The notes under the pieces are model-generated. The model made no database searches. It was given only the letters and a program-made list of their open reading frames with translations, and was not told the origin of the DNA. From contig NZ_KI650979.1 in NCBI RefSeq assembly GCF_000506985.1, positions 1,240,710 to 1,304,709 on the forward strand: a DNA stretch of 64,000 nucleotides, read 5' to 3'. Source of the stretch: Advenella kashmirensis W13003 (GTDB lineage: Bacteria; Pseudomonadota; Gammaproteobacteria; Burkholderiales; Burkholderiaceae_B). A program made the translations under genes and the position numbers. Below are positions 26,756 to 35,808 of the stretch, in pieces (positions within the stretch are counted from its first letter, which is position 1; every line of letters begins with the position of its first letter).

Positions 26756-27748
26756 TTATGGTGTCAGAGGAATCGCAGGCCCCAGGTTTGAATGGGCCTG
26801 GGCGCCGAGGGCCTGGGTCTGCAGATGATTGAACAGTTTTTGTGCCGCGCCCGACAGGCTATCATTGGCCCGTGTGCAAAGAACGAAATTGCGCCGTGCC
26901 CAGGGGTCCTCCAGCTTGATGAGTTCAAGGTCATACAGTCTGGCGTAACGCTCTACGGCTTCGCGTGGCAGCGCCGCGATGGCCAGATTGGCTTCGATCA
27001 GCCGATAGGCGGCATCAAAGGAGCTGACATGGGTGCGGTAGGTGAGTGTTTTTCCCTGCCGACCGGCGATGTGCGACATGAGCGTGTTCATGGAGGTCTG
27101 CATGGAAAAACCGATTTGCGGATAATCCAGCGTTTCTTCAAACAGAATGGATTGTTTGCCCGCCAGCGGATGCGCTTTATTGGCGACGATTACGAAATGA
27201 TCGAAGCGATAGGGCGTCACGCAGGTATTGCCCGTAGGGACGAAATCGCGACAAATGCCGATATCGGCGTTGCCTTCCTCTATTTTCCTGGGAATATCAC
27301 TACTGAAATGCTCTTCAAGATCCACCTGGATATTCGGATGGGTTTCCAGAAAAGACGTCAGATCGGCGGGCAGAAACTCCATGATGGCCGATACATTGGA
27401 CAACAGCCGCACATGGCCTTTGACTCCCTGCGCGTGCTCGCCAAGCTCGCTTTGCAGCTTGCGGTAGTCCATCATAATGCTGCGAGCGTGTTTGAGCAGG
27501 ACCTGACCGGCCGCCGTCGGGGTCACGCCGCGCTGGCTGCGTAGCAACAGCGGCGCGCCGATTTTGCGTTCTATTTCGACCATGCGCTTGCTGACTGCGG
27601 CGGCGGACAGCAGCTCGCGCTCGCCCGCGCGCGCAATGCTGCCGGTTTCACAGACGGCAATGAATAAATGCAGGGATGTCGGATCAATGGACCACAAATC
27701 AAACTCGCGAAAATCAGGTTTGATCGGGATTAGAGCACCGGCAGTCAT
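26756..27748 (-). CDS. LysR-family regulator
   Basis: A 330-residue regulator, reading from the ATG at 27746-27748. It has an unusual leader of about 22 residues before the winged HTH (LHLFIAVCETGSIARAGERE then LSAAAVSKRMVEIERKIG), followed by an effector domain. It sits between the TctC gene and the lyase/CoA-transferase pair, all leftward, and so is probably inside that transcription unit. It belongs to the same LysR branch as the regulator at 48329 (shared AAVSKR/SAVSKR helix and ERKIG/EHHLD style). A longer frame to 27844 is not supported. Confidence 0.9.
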   Translation of the reverse strand: MTAGALIPIKPDFREFDLWSIDPTSLHLFIAVCETGSIARAGERELLSAAAVSKRMVEIERKIGAPLLLRSQRGVTPTAAGQVLLKHARSIMMDYRKLQSELGEHAQGVKGHVRLLSNVSAIMEFLPADLTSFLETHPNIQVDLEEHFSSDIPRKIEEGNADIGICRDFVPTGNTCVTPYRFDHFVIVANKAHPLAGKQSILFEETLDYPQIGFSMQTSMNTLMSHIAGRQGKTLTYRTHVSSFDAAYRLIEANLAIAALPREAVERYARLYDLELIKLEDPWARRNFVLCTRANDSLSGAAQKLFNHLQTQALGAQAHSNLGPAIPLTP

Positions 27749-27868
27749 GTAAGTAAATAGTGAAAAACCATGGCTTTCACAAAAAAGATAGACAGGTTCA
27801 GCCTGGACGGCAGCGTGACATGGGCGATTGCGGCCCCGGGTCACGAGAGTACGGAAGCAAGCCGCGTC

Positions 27869-27889
27869 GATCCGGGCAGAGCCCGGATC
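27869..27889. terminator. Perfect hairpin between tctC and lysR
   Basis: A 9-base perfect stem (GATCCGGGC and GCCCGGATC) with a 3-base loop lies 22 bases after the TctC stop codon. No T-run follows on either strand, so it may be a processing or stabilising hairpin or an attenuator instead of a full terminator. Confidence 0.5.
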
Positions 27890-27910
27890 CGTAACGGGTT
27901 CAGGTGGCTT

Positions 27911-28864
27911 TTATTTGAGCAAAGCAGCGCTTTCGTCGATATCCTTCTGGATCGTTTCGCCAAAAGCTTGCGGACTGGAGACCACGATGTTAAAGCCAAG
28001 CTGCTCAAGCTTGTTCTTGACGTCCGCGGAGGCGAACGTCTCTTTGAGCGTGGCCTGCAGTTTATCGCGAATGTCATCAGGCAGGTTAGCCGGTGCAATC
28101 ATGCCCAGCCATGGTTCGTAAATATAGTCCGCCACCCCGGCCTCGGCCAGCGTCGGCATATCAGGCAGCATCTGGCTGCGTTTGGACGAGGTCACGGCCA
28201 GACCGCGCAGCATGCCACCCTTGATCTGTTCTGACACGCTGGCAATGGCGAGGAACGCTACCTGTACCTGATTGGAAATCAGATCGTTCACGATGGTATT
28301 GCCGCCTTTATAGGGAACATGGGTCATTTCCACACCAGCCCGCTTTTCAAAAAGCACGCCGGCCAGATGCAGGGCTGTCCCGACACCGGCCGAGCCGTAA
28401 TTGAGCCGTTTGGGCTCCTTTTTGGCCGCTGCTACCAGATCGCTCAGCGCAGGGTAAGGAGAGGTCTTTGGCACCGCGACCACCAGGGGCGAGGTCACCA
28501 GATTGGAGATGGGTGTAATGTCCTTGACGGAGTCATAGGGCAGGTTTTTGTGCAGGCTGGGGTTTACCGCATGATTGGACGAAATCAGCTCCAGAGTATA
28601 GCCATCGGGTTTGGCGCGGACCAGTTCGCGTGTTCCCGAGATATTGGAGGCACCTGCCAGATTCTCAACCACAACCGATTGCTTGAGCAACTGACCCAGC
28701 TTCGGCGCAAAGGTGCGGGCCAGATTATCAAGTCCTGACCCAGGCGAGCTGGGCACGATCAGCCGGATCGGCCGTTCTGAGAAGCTGACGTCAGTTTGCG
28801 CTGCGGAGGCCGGACCGAGTGCTGCCACACAGGCCAGCACAAAAGAAGTTATGCACAGACGCAT
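27911..28864 (-). CDS. Bug/TctC-family periplasmic solute-binding protein
   Basis: A 317-residue exported binding protein. The signal peptide is MRLCITSFVLACVAALGPAS with cleavage near ASA-AQ. The mature part has the Bug signatures RPIRLIVPSSPGSGLDNLAR and VVENLAGASNISGTRELVRA. These proteins bind carboxylates and normally feed TctAB-type permeases, but no tctA or tctB gene is present. The start at 28864 follows GGAG; the longer frame to 28921 is not needed. It heads the presumed tctC-lysR-lyase-CoA-transferase unit, so it probably binds the acid that the pathway consumes. Confidence 0.92.
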   Translation of the reverse strand: MRLCITSFVLACVAALGPASAAQTDVSFSERPIRLIVPSSPGSGLDNLARTFAPKLGQLLKQSVVVENLAGASNISGTRELVRAKPDGYTLELISSNHAVNPSLHKNLPYDSVKDITPISNLVTSPLVVAVPKTSPYPALSDLVAAAKKEPKRLNYGSAGVGTALHLAGVLFEKRAGVEMTHVPYKGGNTIVNDLISNQVQVAFLAIASVSEQIKGGMLRGLAVTSSKRSQMLPDMPTLAEAGVADYIYEPWLGMIAPANLPDDIRDKLQATLKETFASADVKNKLEQLGFNIVVSSPQAFGETIQKDIDESAALLK

Positions 28865-29195
28865 AGGTTTGTCTCCATAAGGGGCGATGAGGGCTGGTAT
28901 CACCCTTGTGATTTTTTTCAAAATGTGACTGGCAGTTGCGCCGAGAGCGGCGGTCCCGGTATGACCTCAGTTTTCAGGCAAAAGCAGGCCGGATTCAGTC
29001 TATGCTGATTTGCCAGCGTGTGGAAGCGACCAAACGTCATGGACAACATCACGTTTGGTGATGGCAGGGGGCCATTGCGTGCACAGAATGAGATAGCAGC
29101 CTTGAACATCTTTCAAAGCCAGCAAGGCCACATTGACTAGAATAGAAACCTTCGAACCTTAAGGTTTCATCAATACAGATGGATGACTCGTTTCT
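28865..29195. other. 331-base divergent promoter region
   Basis: Gene-free stretch between the leftward TctC and rightward PrpD-family genes. It contains a short dyad ATCAC-N4-GTGAT at 28899-28912 followed by seven T residues, which may be a LysR-type site for the regulator at 26756 or a weak hairpin. No RNA gene recognised. Confidence 0.5.
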
Positions 29196-30539
29196 ATGTT
29201 GATACACGAACTTGCCCGCTATGGCGCCCGTGAAAGCGGCGAACGCACATTGAACGATAGCGTGCGCCACCACACCAAACGCGCGGTCCTTGACTGGCTC
29301 GCGGCGCTGTATCCGGGTACCCGGATGTCGCCAGGGACTGAGCTGATGAAGGCTCATGCCGATGAATTCGGTGTTGGCCATGCCCGCCTGCCTGGATTTG
29401 GCAAACACACGTTTGGTGCGACGGCAGCCTGGATCAATGGCAGCGTCTCGCATACGGTTGAGTTCGATGATATTTTCCGGGATGCCGTCTATCACCCCGG
29501 CTGCCCTGTCATATCGGCAGCCCTGGCTGCGGCCGATACGCTTGATAGCGAGGGCCTGGATTTCATGACAGCCATTGTCGTGGGCTATGAGATCTCGACC
29601 CGTCTGGGTGCGGCCATCCAGCCGGCACATTATCGATATTTTCACACGACAGGTACAGTAGGCAGTATCGGGGCTGCGGCCGCAGTTGCAGCGCTGTACG
29701 CGCCAGGTAACGCCTCAGTCATGCAGCATGCGATCGCGACCGCTGCAACCTTTGCTGCCGGACTGCAGCAGGCTTTTCGATCCGATGCCATGACCAAGGC
29801 GCTGCACGCCGGCCATGCGGCTGCCGTCGGTGTCCGGGCCGGTGTGGCCGCGGCTGCAGGGGTCACCGGCGTAGCCGATATTCTGGAAGGCGAAGCGGGC
29901 TTTGCTGCGGCCCTGGGCGGGTCGCTTGATTTGCCTACGGTCACGGCCCGGCTGGGAGCTGACTACAACATCACGCGCATTACCCAGAAAAATCACGGCT
30001 GTTGCGGGCACACTTTTCCGTCGATTGACGCGGTGCTGACCTTGCAGCAGCAACATGGGTTCACGGCAGACGACATTGAATCCATCGATATTGCGACCTA
30101 CAAAACGGCGATCGATGTGACGGGCAATGCCAATCCCCAGACGGCATTTGAGGGCAAATTCAGTCTGCCTTATGTTGTGGCACATGCGCTTCTGTATGGA
30201 TCGGTCAGATTGAATGCTTTTGATGCAGACCGGTTGGGCGATCAGGCGATTCGGGATCTGATGAAAAAGATCAAACCGGTTGCGGACGACGCTCTGACCG
30301 CTGCCTTCCCGCGGCATCGATCCTCACGTGTGGCCATTTCACTAAAAAATGGCGAGCGTCATGAGCACTACGCCCAGGATCGCAAAGGCGATCCCGAATG
30401 CCCGCTGAGTGATGACGAGCTCAATGACAAATATGATGAACTCGTGACGCCCGTGCTCGGTGAAGCGAATGCGACTGTACTCAAGTCCCAGATCTGGACG
30501 CTGGAAAGCCTGCGGGTCAGGCAGCTGTCGCTGTGCTAG
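29196..30539 (+). CDS. MmgE/PrpD-family protein (2-methylcitrate dehydratase/aconitate decarboxylase fold)
   Basis: A 447-residue protein. It shows the family start LARYGARESGERTLNDSVRH with RAVLDWLAAL, the central GHAAAVGVRAGVAAAAGVTG, and KNHGCCGHTFPSIDAVLTLQ. The family contains 2-methylcitrate dehydratase, cis-aconitate decarboxylase and iminodisuccinate epimerase, so a small di- or tricarboxylic acid is the expected substrate. It is divergent from the TctC gene and stands 15 bases before an ADP-forming acyl-CoA synthetase. No prpB or prpC is nearby, which argues against a standard 2-methylcitrate cycle role. Confidence 0.88.
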   Translation: MLIHELARYGARESGERTLNDSVRHHTKRAVLDWLAALYPGTRMSPGTELMKAHADEFGVGHARLPGFGKHTFGATAAWINGSVSHTVEFDDIFRDAVYHPGCPVISAALAAADTLDSEGLDFMTAIVVGYEISTRLGAAIQPAHYRYFHTTGTVGSIGAAAAVAALYAPGNASVMQHAIATAATFAAGLQQAFRSDAMTKALHAGHAAAVGVRAGVAAAAGVTGVADILEGEAGFAAALGGSLDLPTVTARLGADYNITRITQKNHGCCGHTFPSIDAVLTLQQQHGFTADDIESIDIATYKTAIDVTGNANPQTAFEGKFSLPYVVAHALLYGSVRLNAFDADRLGDQAIRDLMKKIKPVADDALTAAFPRHRSSRVAISLKNGERHEHYAQDRKGDPECPLSDDELNDKYDELVTPVLGEANATVLKSQIWTLESLRVRQLSLC

Positions 30540-30554
30540 AAAGCCTATATCCGA

Positions 30555-32732
30555 ATGATTGATGAGTGGATGATTGAAAGAACAATGAAAAACAACGATA
30601 CAGAAAACAACGGCGTTCGCTTTGGCAGCCGCCAGGCATTTAACAAGGCATTGCTGAACCCGGCCTCGGTGGCATTGATCGGCGCTTCCAGCAACCAGAA
30701 GAAGAACACCGCGCGGCCCCTGCGGTTCATGCAAAAGCATGGGTTCGATGGCGATATTTATCCGGTCAATCCGTCAACAGAGCACATTAGCGGCGTCAAA
30801 ACATTTAGCAGTATCGAGCAATTGCCCGATGGTGTTGATCACGCGTTTGTGATGATAGATAGCGCGAGCGTGAACGGTGTCATAGAGCAATGTGCCGCCC
30901 GGGGTATCGGCATGGTCACCATCTATTCCGACGGGTTTGCCGAAGCCGGAGAAGAAGGCCAGCACAAGCAGCAGATATTGAATGAAACGGCCAGGAAACT
31001 GGGCGTACGCGTGCTCGGTCCCAACAGTATCGGCCTGGCCAATGTACATAGCGGTGCGGTGATATCGGTCAATGCCGCGTTCGAAATGGAAAATCTTGTT
31101 CCCGGTGATATCGGTATTATCTCGCAAAGCGGTTCGATGATGGGATCGCTCATGTCCCGGGCGGCCGCACGTGGGTTTGGCTTTTCTCATCTGGTATCGG
31201 TCGGCAATGAAAGCGATATTACCGTTGGCGAAATTCTGGACGCCATGGTCGATGATGACGCGACGAAGGTGATCCTGTTGTTCCTGGAAACCCTGCGCGA
31301 TGCGCCGACACTTGGCAGGGCGCTGCAACGGGCACGAAAAGCAGGTAAGCCGGTCATTGCCTACAAGCTCGGGCGTTCTGAACAGGGTGATGCCCTGTCT
31401 CAATCTCATACCGGTGCAATCGCGGGCAATGATGCCGCTGTCGACGCCTTTTTCCGGGCCTATGGGGTCATTCGCGTAACGATGCTGGAGGCGCTTTTTG
31501 AAGTGGCGCCGCTGGCGGCGCGCTATGCAAAGCTGCGTCCTCAAAACCATGGCGACGAACCGGTAAGGCTGGCCGTCATTACCACTACAGGCGGGGGCGC
31601 CGCGACGGTGGTGGATAATCTCGGGCTGCGTGGCTTTGTCGCGGTGGCGCCGCCTGCCGGATTCGTATCACATATGGCATCGCGCGGATTGAACATCAGG
31701 CAAACGCCTGTGATTGACCTGACGCTGGCGGCCAGCAGCGAGCAGTACCAGGACTTGCTGCAGGAAATATTGCAGACCGATTGGTGTGATGCTGTGCTGT
31801 GTATCGCAGGTTCTTCCGCGCAATTTCATCCGCAATATGTCGTGCAGCCGATCCTGAATGCTGTCAGTACAGAACACGGCAACAGGAAACCGCTGGTGGC
31901 ATTCCTGTCCCCGGAAGCCACTGCCTCGCTGCAATTGCTGCAGGAGAACGGCATCGCGGCTTTTCGCACGCCCGAATCGTGCGCCGACGCGCTGGCGGCA
32001 TTTTTTGTACCCCAGGAAAACACACAGTGCGAACAGGCACAGCCCGTGCAACTGCCCGCAGGCTGCCCGGCGACAGGCAATCTGAGTGAACCCGAAGCCA
32101 TGGCGCTATTCCAGGACCTGGGAATTGATACTGTGCAGTACGACATGGTGCAACCGCAAGCTGCGGCGCACACGATCGACTATCCTGTTGTCCTGAAGGT
32201 TGTGTCCAGAGAAATTCTTCATAAAACCGAAGCGGGCGGCGTCCGGGTCGGTATCGATTCGGATGAAGCGCTGGCGCGCGCGCTCGACAAGATGGCAGAC
32301 GATGTCAAGACTCATGTGCCTCAGGCCGAGATTGACGGTTATATGGTCCAAAAAATGGAAGGCCGGCTGATTGAATTGCTGCTGGGATATCGCGATGATC
32401 CATTGGTCGGTCCCACGGTCATGCTGGGCGCCGGCGGCATTACCGCCGAACTGATGCCCGATTTTTCGCTGCGTCTGGCGCCCGTCAACGAGCAGACAGC
32501 ATGGCAGATGATACGCGAGGTCAGGCAGACCCAGCTGGTTCGCGGCTATCGGCAACTGCCGGAAGGCGATTGTCACGCGCTGGCGCGGGCCATTGTTGCC
32601 TTTTCCCACCTGGCGCTGATCGAATCACAGCCGGTCCTTGAAGCGGAGATCAATCCATTGTTCGTTCGCCAGGACGGAGTGGTGGCCGTGGATGCGGTCG
32701 TTCGCCTGCAAGAAAAATCACAATTGCAATAG
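30555..32732 (+). CDS. ADP-forming acyl-CoA synthetase (acetate-CoA ligase type), copy 1
   Basis: A 725-residue NDP-forming acyl-CoA synthetase with fused alpha and beta parts. The CoA-binding domain (VALIGASSNQKKN, about 38-130) leads to the phospho-histidine segment SHTGAIAG (His285). A C-terminal ATP-grasp domain (about 510-715) contains YPVVLKVVSREILHKTEAGG and VMLGAGGITAELMPDFS. It links an acyl acid, CoA and ATP through phosphohistidine and acyl phosphate. Three in-frame ATGs (30555, 30570, 30585) are close together; the last starts the conserved part. The acid is unknown; the PrpD gene upstream suggests a product of that enzyme. Confidence 0.92.
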   Translation: MIDEWMIERTMKNNDTENNGVRFGSRQAFNKALLNPASVALIGASSNQKKNTARPLRFMQKHGFDGDIYPVNPSTEHISGVKTFSSIEQLPDGVDHAFVMIDSASVNGVIEQCAARGIGMVTIYSDGFAEAGEEGQHKQQILNETARKLGVRVLGPNSIGLANVHSGAVISVNAAFEMENLVPGDIGIISQSGSMMGSLMSRAAARGFGFSHLVSVGNESDITVGEILDAMVDDDATKVILLFLETLRDAPTLGRALQRARKAGKPVIAYKLGRSEQGDALSQSHTGAIAGNDAAVDAFFRAYGVIRVTMLEALFEVAPLAARYAKLRPQNHGDEPVRLAVITTTGGGAATVVDNLGLRGFVAVAPPAGFVSHMASRGLNIRQTPVIDLTLAASSEQYQDLLQEILQTDWCDAVLCIAGSSAQFHPQYVVQPILNAVSTEHGNRKPLVAFLSPEATASLQLLQENGIAAFRTPESCADALAAFFVPQENTQCEQAQPVQLPAGCPATGNLSEPEAMALFQDLGIDTVQYDMVQPQAAAHTIDYPVVLKVVSREILHKTEAGGVRVGIDSDEALARALDKMADDVKTHVPQAEIDGYMVQKMEGRLIELLLGYRDDPLVGPTVMLGAGGITAELMPDFSLRLAPVNEQTAWQMIREVRQTQLVRGYRQLPEGDCHALARAIVAFSHLALIESQPVLEAEINPLFVRQDGVVAVDAVVRLQEKSQLQ

Positions 32733-32817
32733 CGGACGTGACCACAAGTGTGCGCGCTTCATAAGAACCAGCGCCAATAAGGAACACCGCCAGAGTTGCG
32801 ATGTTCCTGCGCCTGCA

Positions 32818-33594
32818 TTATTGCCCGGTGAAATTGGCCTCGCGCTTCTCCCTGAACGAATCGATACCCTCCTGATAATCGCTGGTGCAATGAATCAGGG
32901 GCTGGATCATGGCTTCGTATTCCAGAAACTGGTCAAAGCTGGGCGACAGGGAGAATTGCAGCATTTTCTTGGCCATGCCCAGGGCGAAGGTAGGCTGCTT
33001 GGCCAGCCTGACGGCATACTCCAGGGCGTGCTGTTCGAGCATTTCGTCCGGTACCACTTCGTTGATGATCTCCAGCGCCCGGGCTTCGTCGGCCGAGAAA
33101 AAGCGCGTGGTAAAGATCAGTTCTTTCGCTTTGGCATGGCCGATCACGCGACTCAGCAAAAATGCGGCGCCGGTGTCAGGCGCCAGGCCACGGCGTGCGA
33201 AAATACACGAAAAACGCGCGTTTTCACTGGCAATGGTCAAGTCGCATGCCAGCACCATGGACAGCCCCATGCCCACGGCAGGACCGCGAACCACGGCGAT
33301 GACCGGCTTTTCGATCGAATACAGTTTCTTGATCATCGCATGCGTATGCGCCTGCAGGCGCGATCGCGAATCCACAATGCTCAGATGTCCCATGCCTGAC
33401 ACATCCGCGCCCGCGCAAAAACATGCGCCTTCACCCTCGAGCATGACAGCGCGCACCGATTTGTCCGCGTTGGCCTGGTCAAAATAATCAGCCAGCTGCA
33501 GTCGCATATCACCGCCCAGTGCATTTTTCCGATCAGGGCGGTTGATTTTGATTCTTGCAATCGGTCCGTCCTGAGTCCATTCAATATCTGCCAT
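32818..33594 (-). CDS. Crotonase-family enoyl-CoA hydratase/isomerase
   Basis: A 258-residue crotonase-fold protein. The CoA-binding segment RPDRKNALGGDMRLQL and oxyanion loops EGACFCAGADVSGMG and GPAVGMGLSMVLACDL are clear. The first catalytic glutamate of classical hydratases is Ser here, while the second region reads RRGLAPDTGAAFLLSR with an aspartate, as in enoyl-CoA isomerases and PaaG. I therefore favour double-bond isomerisation over hydration. It is the last gene of the eight-gene leftward operon, 1 base after the acyl-CoA synthetase stop. Confidence 0.9.
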   Translation of the reverse strand: MADIEWTQDGPIARIKINRPDRKNALGGDMRLQLADYFDQANADKSVRAVMLEGEGACFCAGADVSGMGHLSIVDSRSRLQAHTHAMIKKLYSIEKPVIAVVRGPAVGMGLSMVLACDLTIASENARFSCIFARRGLAPDTGAAFLLSRVIGHAKAKELIFTTRFFSADEARALEIINEVVPDEMLEQHALEYAVRLAKQPTFALGMAKKMLQFSLSPSFDQFLEYEAMIQPLIHCTSDYQEGIDSFREKREANFTGQ

Positions 33595-33595
33595 A

Positions 33596-35764
33596 TCAGC
33601 CTCCCGCAGCGGTCGCAGTGTGACAAGCCGGTGTTGCCTGTTCCGGCACGATCGTTTTTTTGACGATCAGGCTATCGACGACCGCCACGCCTTGTCCTTC
33701 GGGATAGACAATGACCGGATTGAAATCCAGTTCGCCGATATCTTGATGGGCATCGTTCAGCAAGTGCGATGTCGCCACCAGCAGACCGGCCAGCGCGTCC
33801 ACATCGCTGGCCGCTTCCCCGCGCGCGCCGCGCAGCAGACTGCTGCCTTTCAATCGGTCGATCATGGCGTGGGCATCGGCAAGCGCAAGGGGAGCCGGTG
33901 CTAGCGTGACATCGCGCAGTATTTCGACATAGATCCCGCCGAAACCCAGCATGACCATGGGTCCGAAATCCGGATCCATGATGCCTCCCACCATCAGTTC
34001 GCGGCCTGGCGGCATCATTTTCTGCACGAGTACGGTGTCGATCGACGGATCATTCGCATAGTTGCGGGCGTTGGCAACGACCTGTTCAAACGCCTGCGCA
34101 ACCTGTGCGTCGGTGGCGAGCGAGAGCGCCAGCGCGCCTGCTTCGGTCTTGTGAGGTACCCGCTCCGAGATCACCTTCAATGCGACTGGGTAACCGATGC
34201 GCTGCGCCTGCGCAACGGCCTGGCTTGGTGTTCTGACCAGCGCTTCGGCAGGACGGGCAATGCCATAGGCGTCCAGCAATGCGTCCGTGTCCGAGAGTAA
34301 GTCGCGGTGATACGGAACGGCGGTCACAGTGGGCTGCGGTTGCCCGGTTTTAGACGATGCAGGACGACGGCGCTCCAGAAAATCGCTGTAGTCGGCCAGT
34401 TTGTTCATGGCACGGGCAAAGACCGGCAAGTTCAGCTGTGCGCTGCCGGCCTGCATCAGGATGCGCCGGGCACTGTCGTGCGAGGTTCCGGGAGAGTGGA
34501 ACAGCATGGGCCGGCTCATGCCGGACAGCAGCGCACTCAGTGGCGCTTCGATCTGGCCAAGTCGCTCCGGCGACACCAGGGATACGATGACCAGCGCAAT
34601 ATCGATGCCTTCGGTACCCGCCACTTCTTTCAGGATGGCCATCAGGGTAACACCGCCATCCTCTACGACCGACGCGGTTACGTCTACCGGGTTTTCCGCA
34701 GAACCATAGTCCGGAATAATACCGCGCAAATGCGCCTTGAAATCGGGGTGCAGTTCGGGCACGGACAGCCCGGCCTCTTCGCAGATATCTGCTGCCCACC
34801 CGCCGGCGCCGCCGGAAGTGGTAATGATGGCAACCCGCTTGCCTTTGGGCAGGATGCCGGCACTGACGACCGACCCCAGGGCGATCATTTCTTCGGGGTC
34901 GTCGACGCGAATCACACCGTATCGGGAAAAAATGGCGTCATAGGCCATATCGGAGCCGGCCAGATGCGCAGTATGCGATACGGTGGCGCGTTGTCCGGCG
35001 GTCGACTTGCCGACTTTGGCCACGATAATGGCAATGCCGGCCGCCGCCGCTTTCTGCGCGACTTCGACAAACCTGGCCGGGTTCTTGAATCCTTCCAGAA
35101 ACAGGAGAATGGCCCGGGACGATCCTTCCTCAATCAGGTAATCGATGACTTCGGCGCATTCGACATCCGCTTCATTGCCGGTGGACACCAGGTGGCCGAT
35201 TGGCAAATAATCCGCGCAAGCGCGGCTGTACAGGGCAAACGCCATGGCTCCCGACTGGGACACGATGCTCACATAGCCCTGCCTGGGGCCCTGCGCCTTG
35301 ACCGGCGAACTCATTTGCATGGTGGGGCTGAAGGTGGCAATCACACGATTGATCGTATCAATGAATCCTTCGGCATTGGGTCCCAGCACGCGCAACCCGG
35401 TGCGTTGCGAAAACTCGGCCACCTGGTCCTGCAGGCGGGAACCGACTGGATCGGCCGCAGACCCGGCGCTGAAAACCGCAGCCGCTTTGATTCCTTTCCG
35501 GGCGCATTCCTCCAGCACCTGCATCACCTGTTGTGCCGGCACGGCAATCAGTGCCAGATCAGGTATATCCGGGAGCGCCGCAACATTGGGGTAGGCAGGC
35601 AAGCCCTGGATGACGGGGCTGCTCGGATTGACCGGATAAATGTTTCCCTGATACCCGCCGTCGACCAGCAGTTTCAATAAGCGTCCGCGAATCTTGGTGA
35701 CCTTTTCCGACGCACCGACGATGGCAATACCGGTGGGCTTGAAAAGAGCGTGTAAACCGTTCAT
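33596..35764 (-). CDS. ADP-forming acyl-CoA synthetase, copy 2
   Basis: A 722-residue fused NDP-forming acyl-CoA synthetase, paralogous to the one at 30555. It has the CoA-binding start TGIAIVGASEKVTKIRGRLL, the phospho-histidine segment SHTAHLAG (His264), the ligase core IITTSGGAGGWAADICEEAG, and an ATP-grasp part with YPVALKVISERVPHKTEAGA. GGAAGGACA precedes the ATG at 35764, which rules out the longer frame to 35944. It lies in the operon of hydratase, DUF35 and thiolase-fold genes and is the only acid-activating enzyme there, so it probably makes the entry CoA ester. Confidence 0.92.
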   Translation of the reverse strand: MNGLHALFKPTGIAIVGASEKVTKIRGRLLKLLVDGGYQGNIYPVNPSSPVIQGLPAYPNVAALPDIPDLALIAVPAQQVMQVLEECARKGIKAAAVFSAGSAADPVGSRLQDQVAEFSQRTGLRVLGPNAEGFIDTINRVIATFSPTMQMSSPVKAQGPRQGYVSIVSQSGAMAFALYSRACADYLPIGHLVSTGNEADVECAEVIDYLIEEGSSRAILLFLEGFKNPARFVEVAQKAAAAGIAIIVAKVGKSTAGQRATVSHTAHLAGSDMAYDAIFSRYGVIRVDDPEEMIALGSVVSAGILPKGKRVAIITTSGGAGGWAADICEEAGLSVPELHPDFKAHLRGIIPDYGSAENPVDVTASVVEDGGVTLMAILKEVAGTEGIDIALVIVSLVSPERLGQIEAPLSALLSGMSRPMLFHSPGTSHDSARRILMQAGSAQLNLPVFARAMNKLADYSDFLERRRPASSKTGQPQPTVTAVPYHRDLLSDTDALLDAYGIARPAEALVRTPSQAVAQAQRIGYPVALKVISERVPHKTEAGALALSLATDAQVAQAFEQVVANARNYANDPSIDTVLVQKMMPPGRELMVGGIMDPDFGPMVMLGFGGIYVEILRDVTLAPAPLALADAHAMIDRLKGSSLLRGARGEAASDVDALAGLLVATSHLLNDAHQDIGELDFNPVIVYPEGQGVAVVDSLIVKKTIVPEQATPACHTATAAGG

Positions 35765-35808
35765 ATTGTTGTCCTTCCGTGCATGGCCTGCACGTGATGA
35801 GTGTTGAG

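Noticed and set aside
34307-35680. Open frame of 457 codons on the plus strand
   Set aside because: It lies wholly antisense to the acyl-CoA synthetase at 33596-35764, is Arg/His/Gln-rich and has no family motifs. A shadow of a GC-rich gene.
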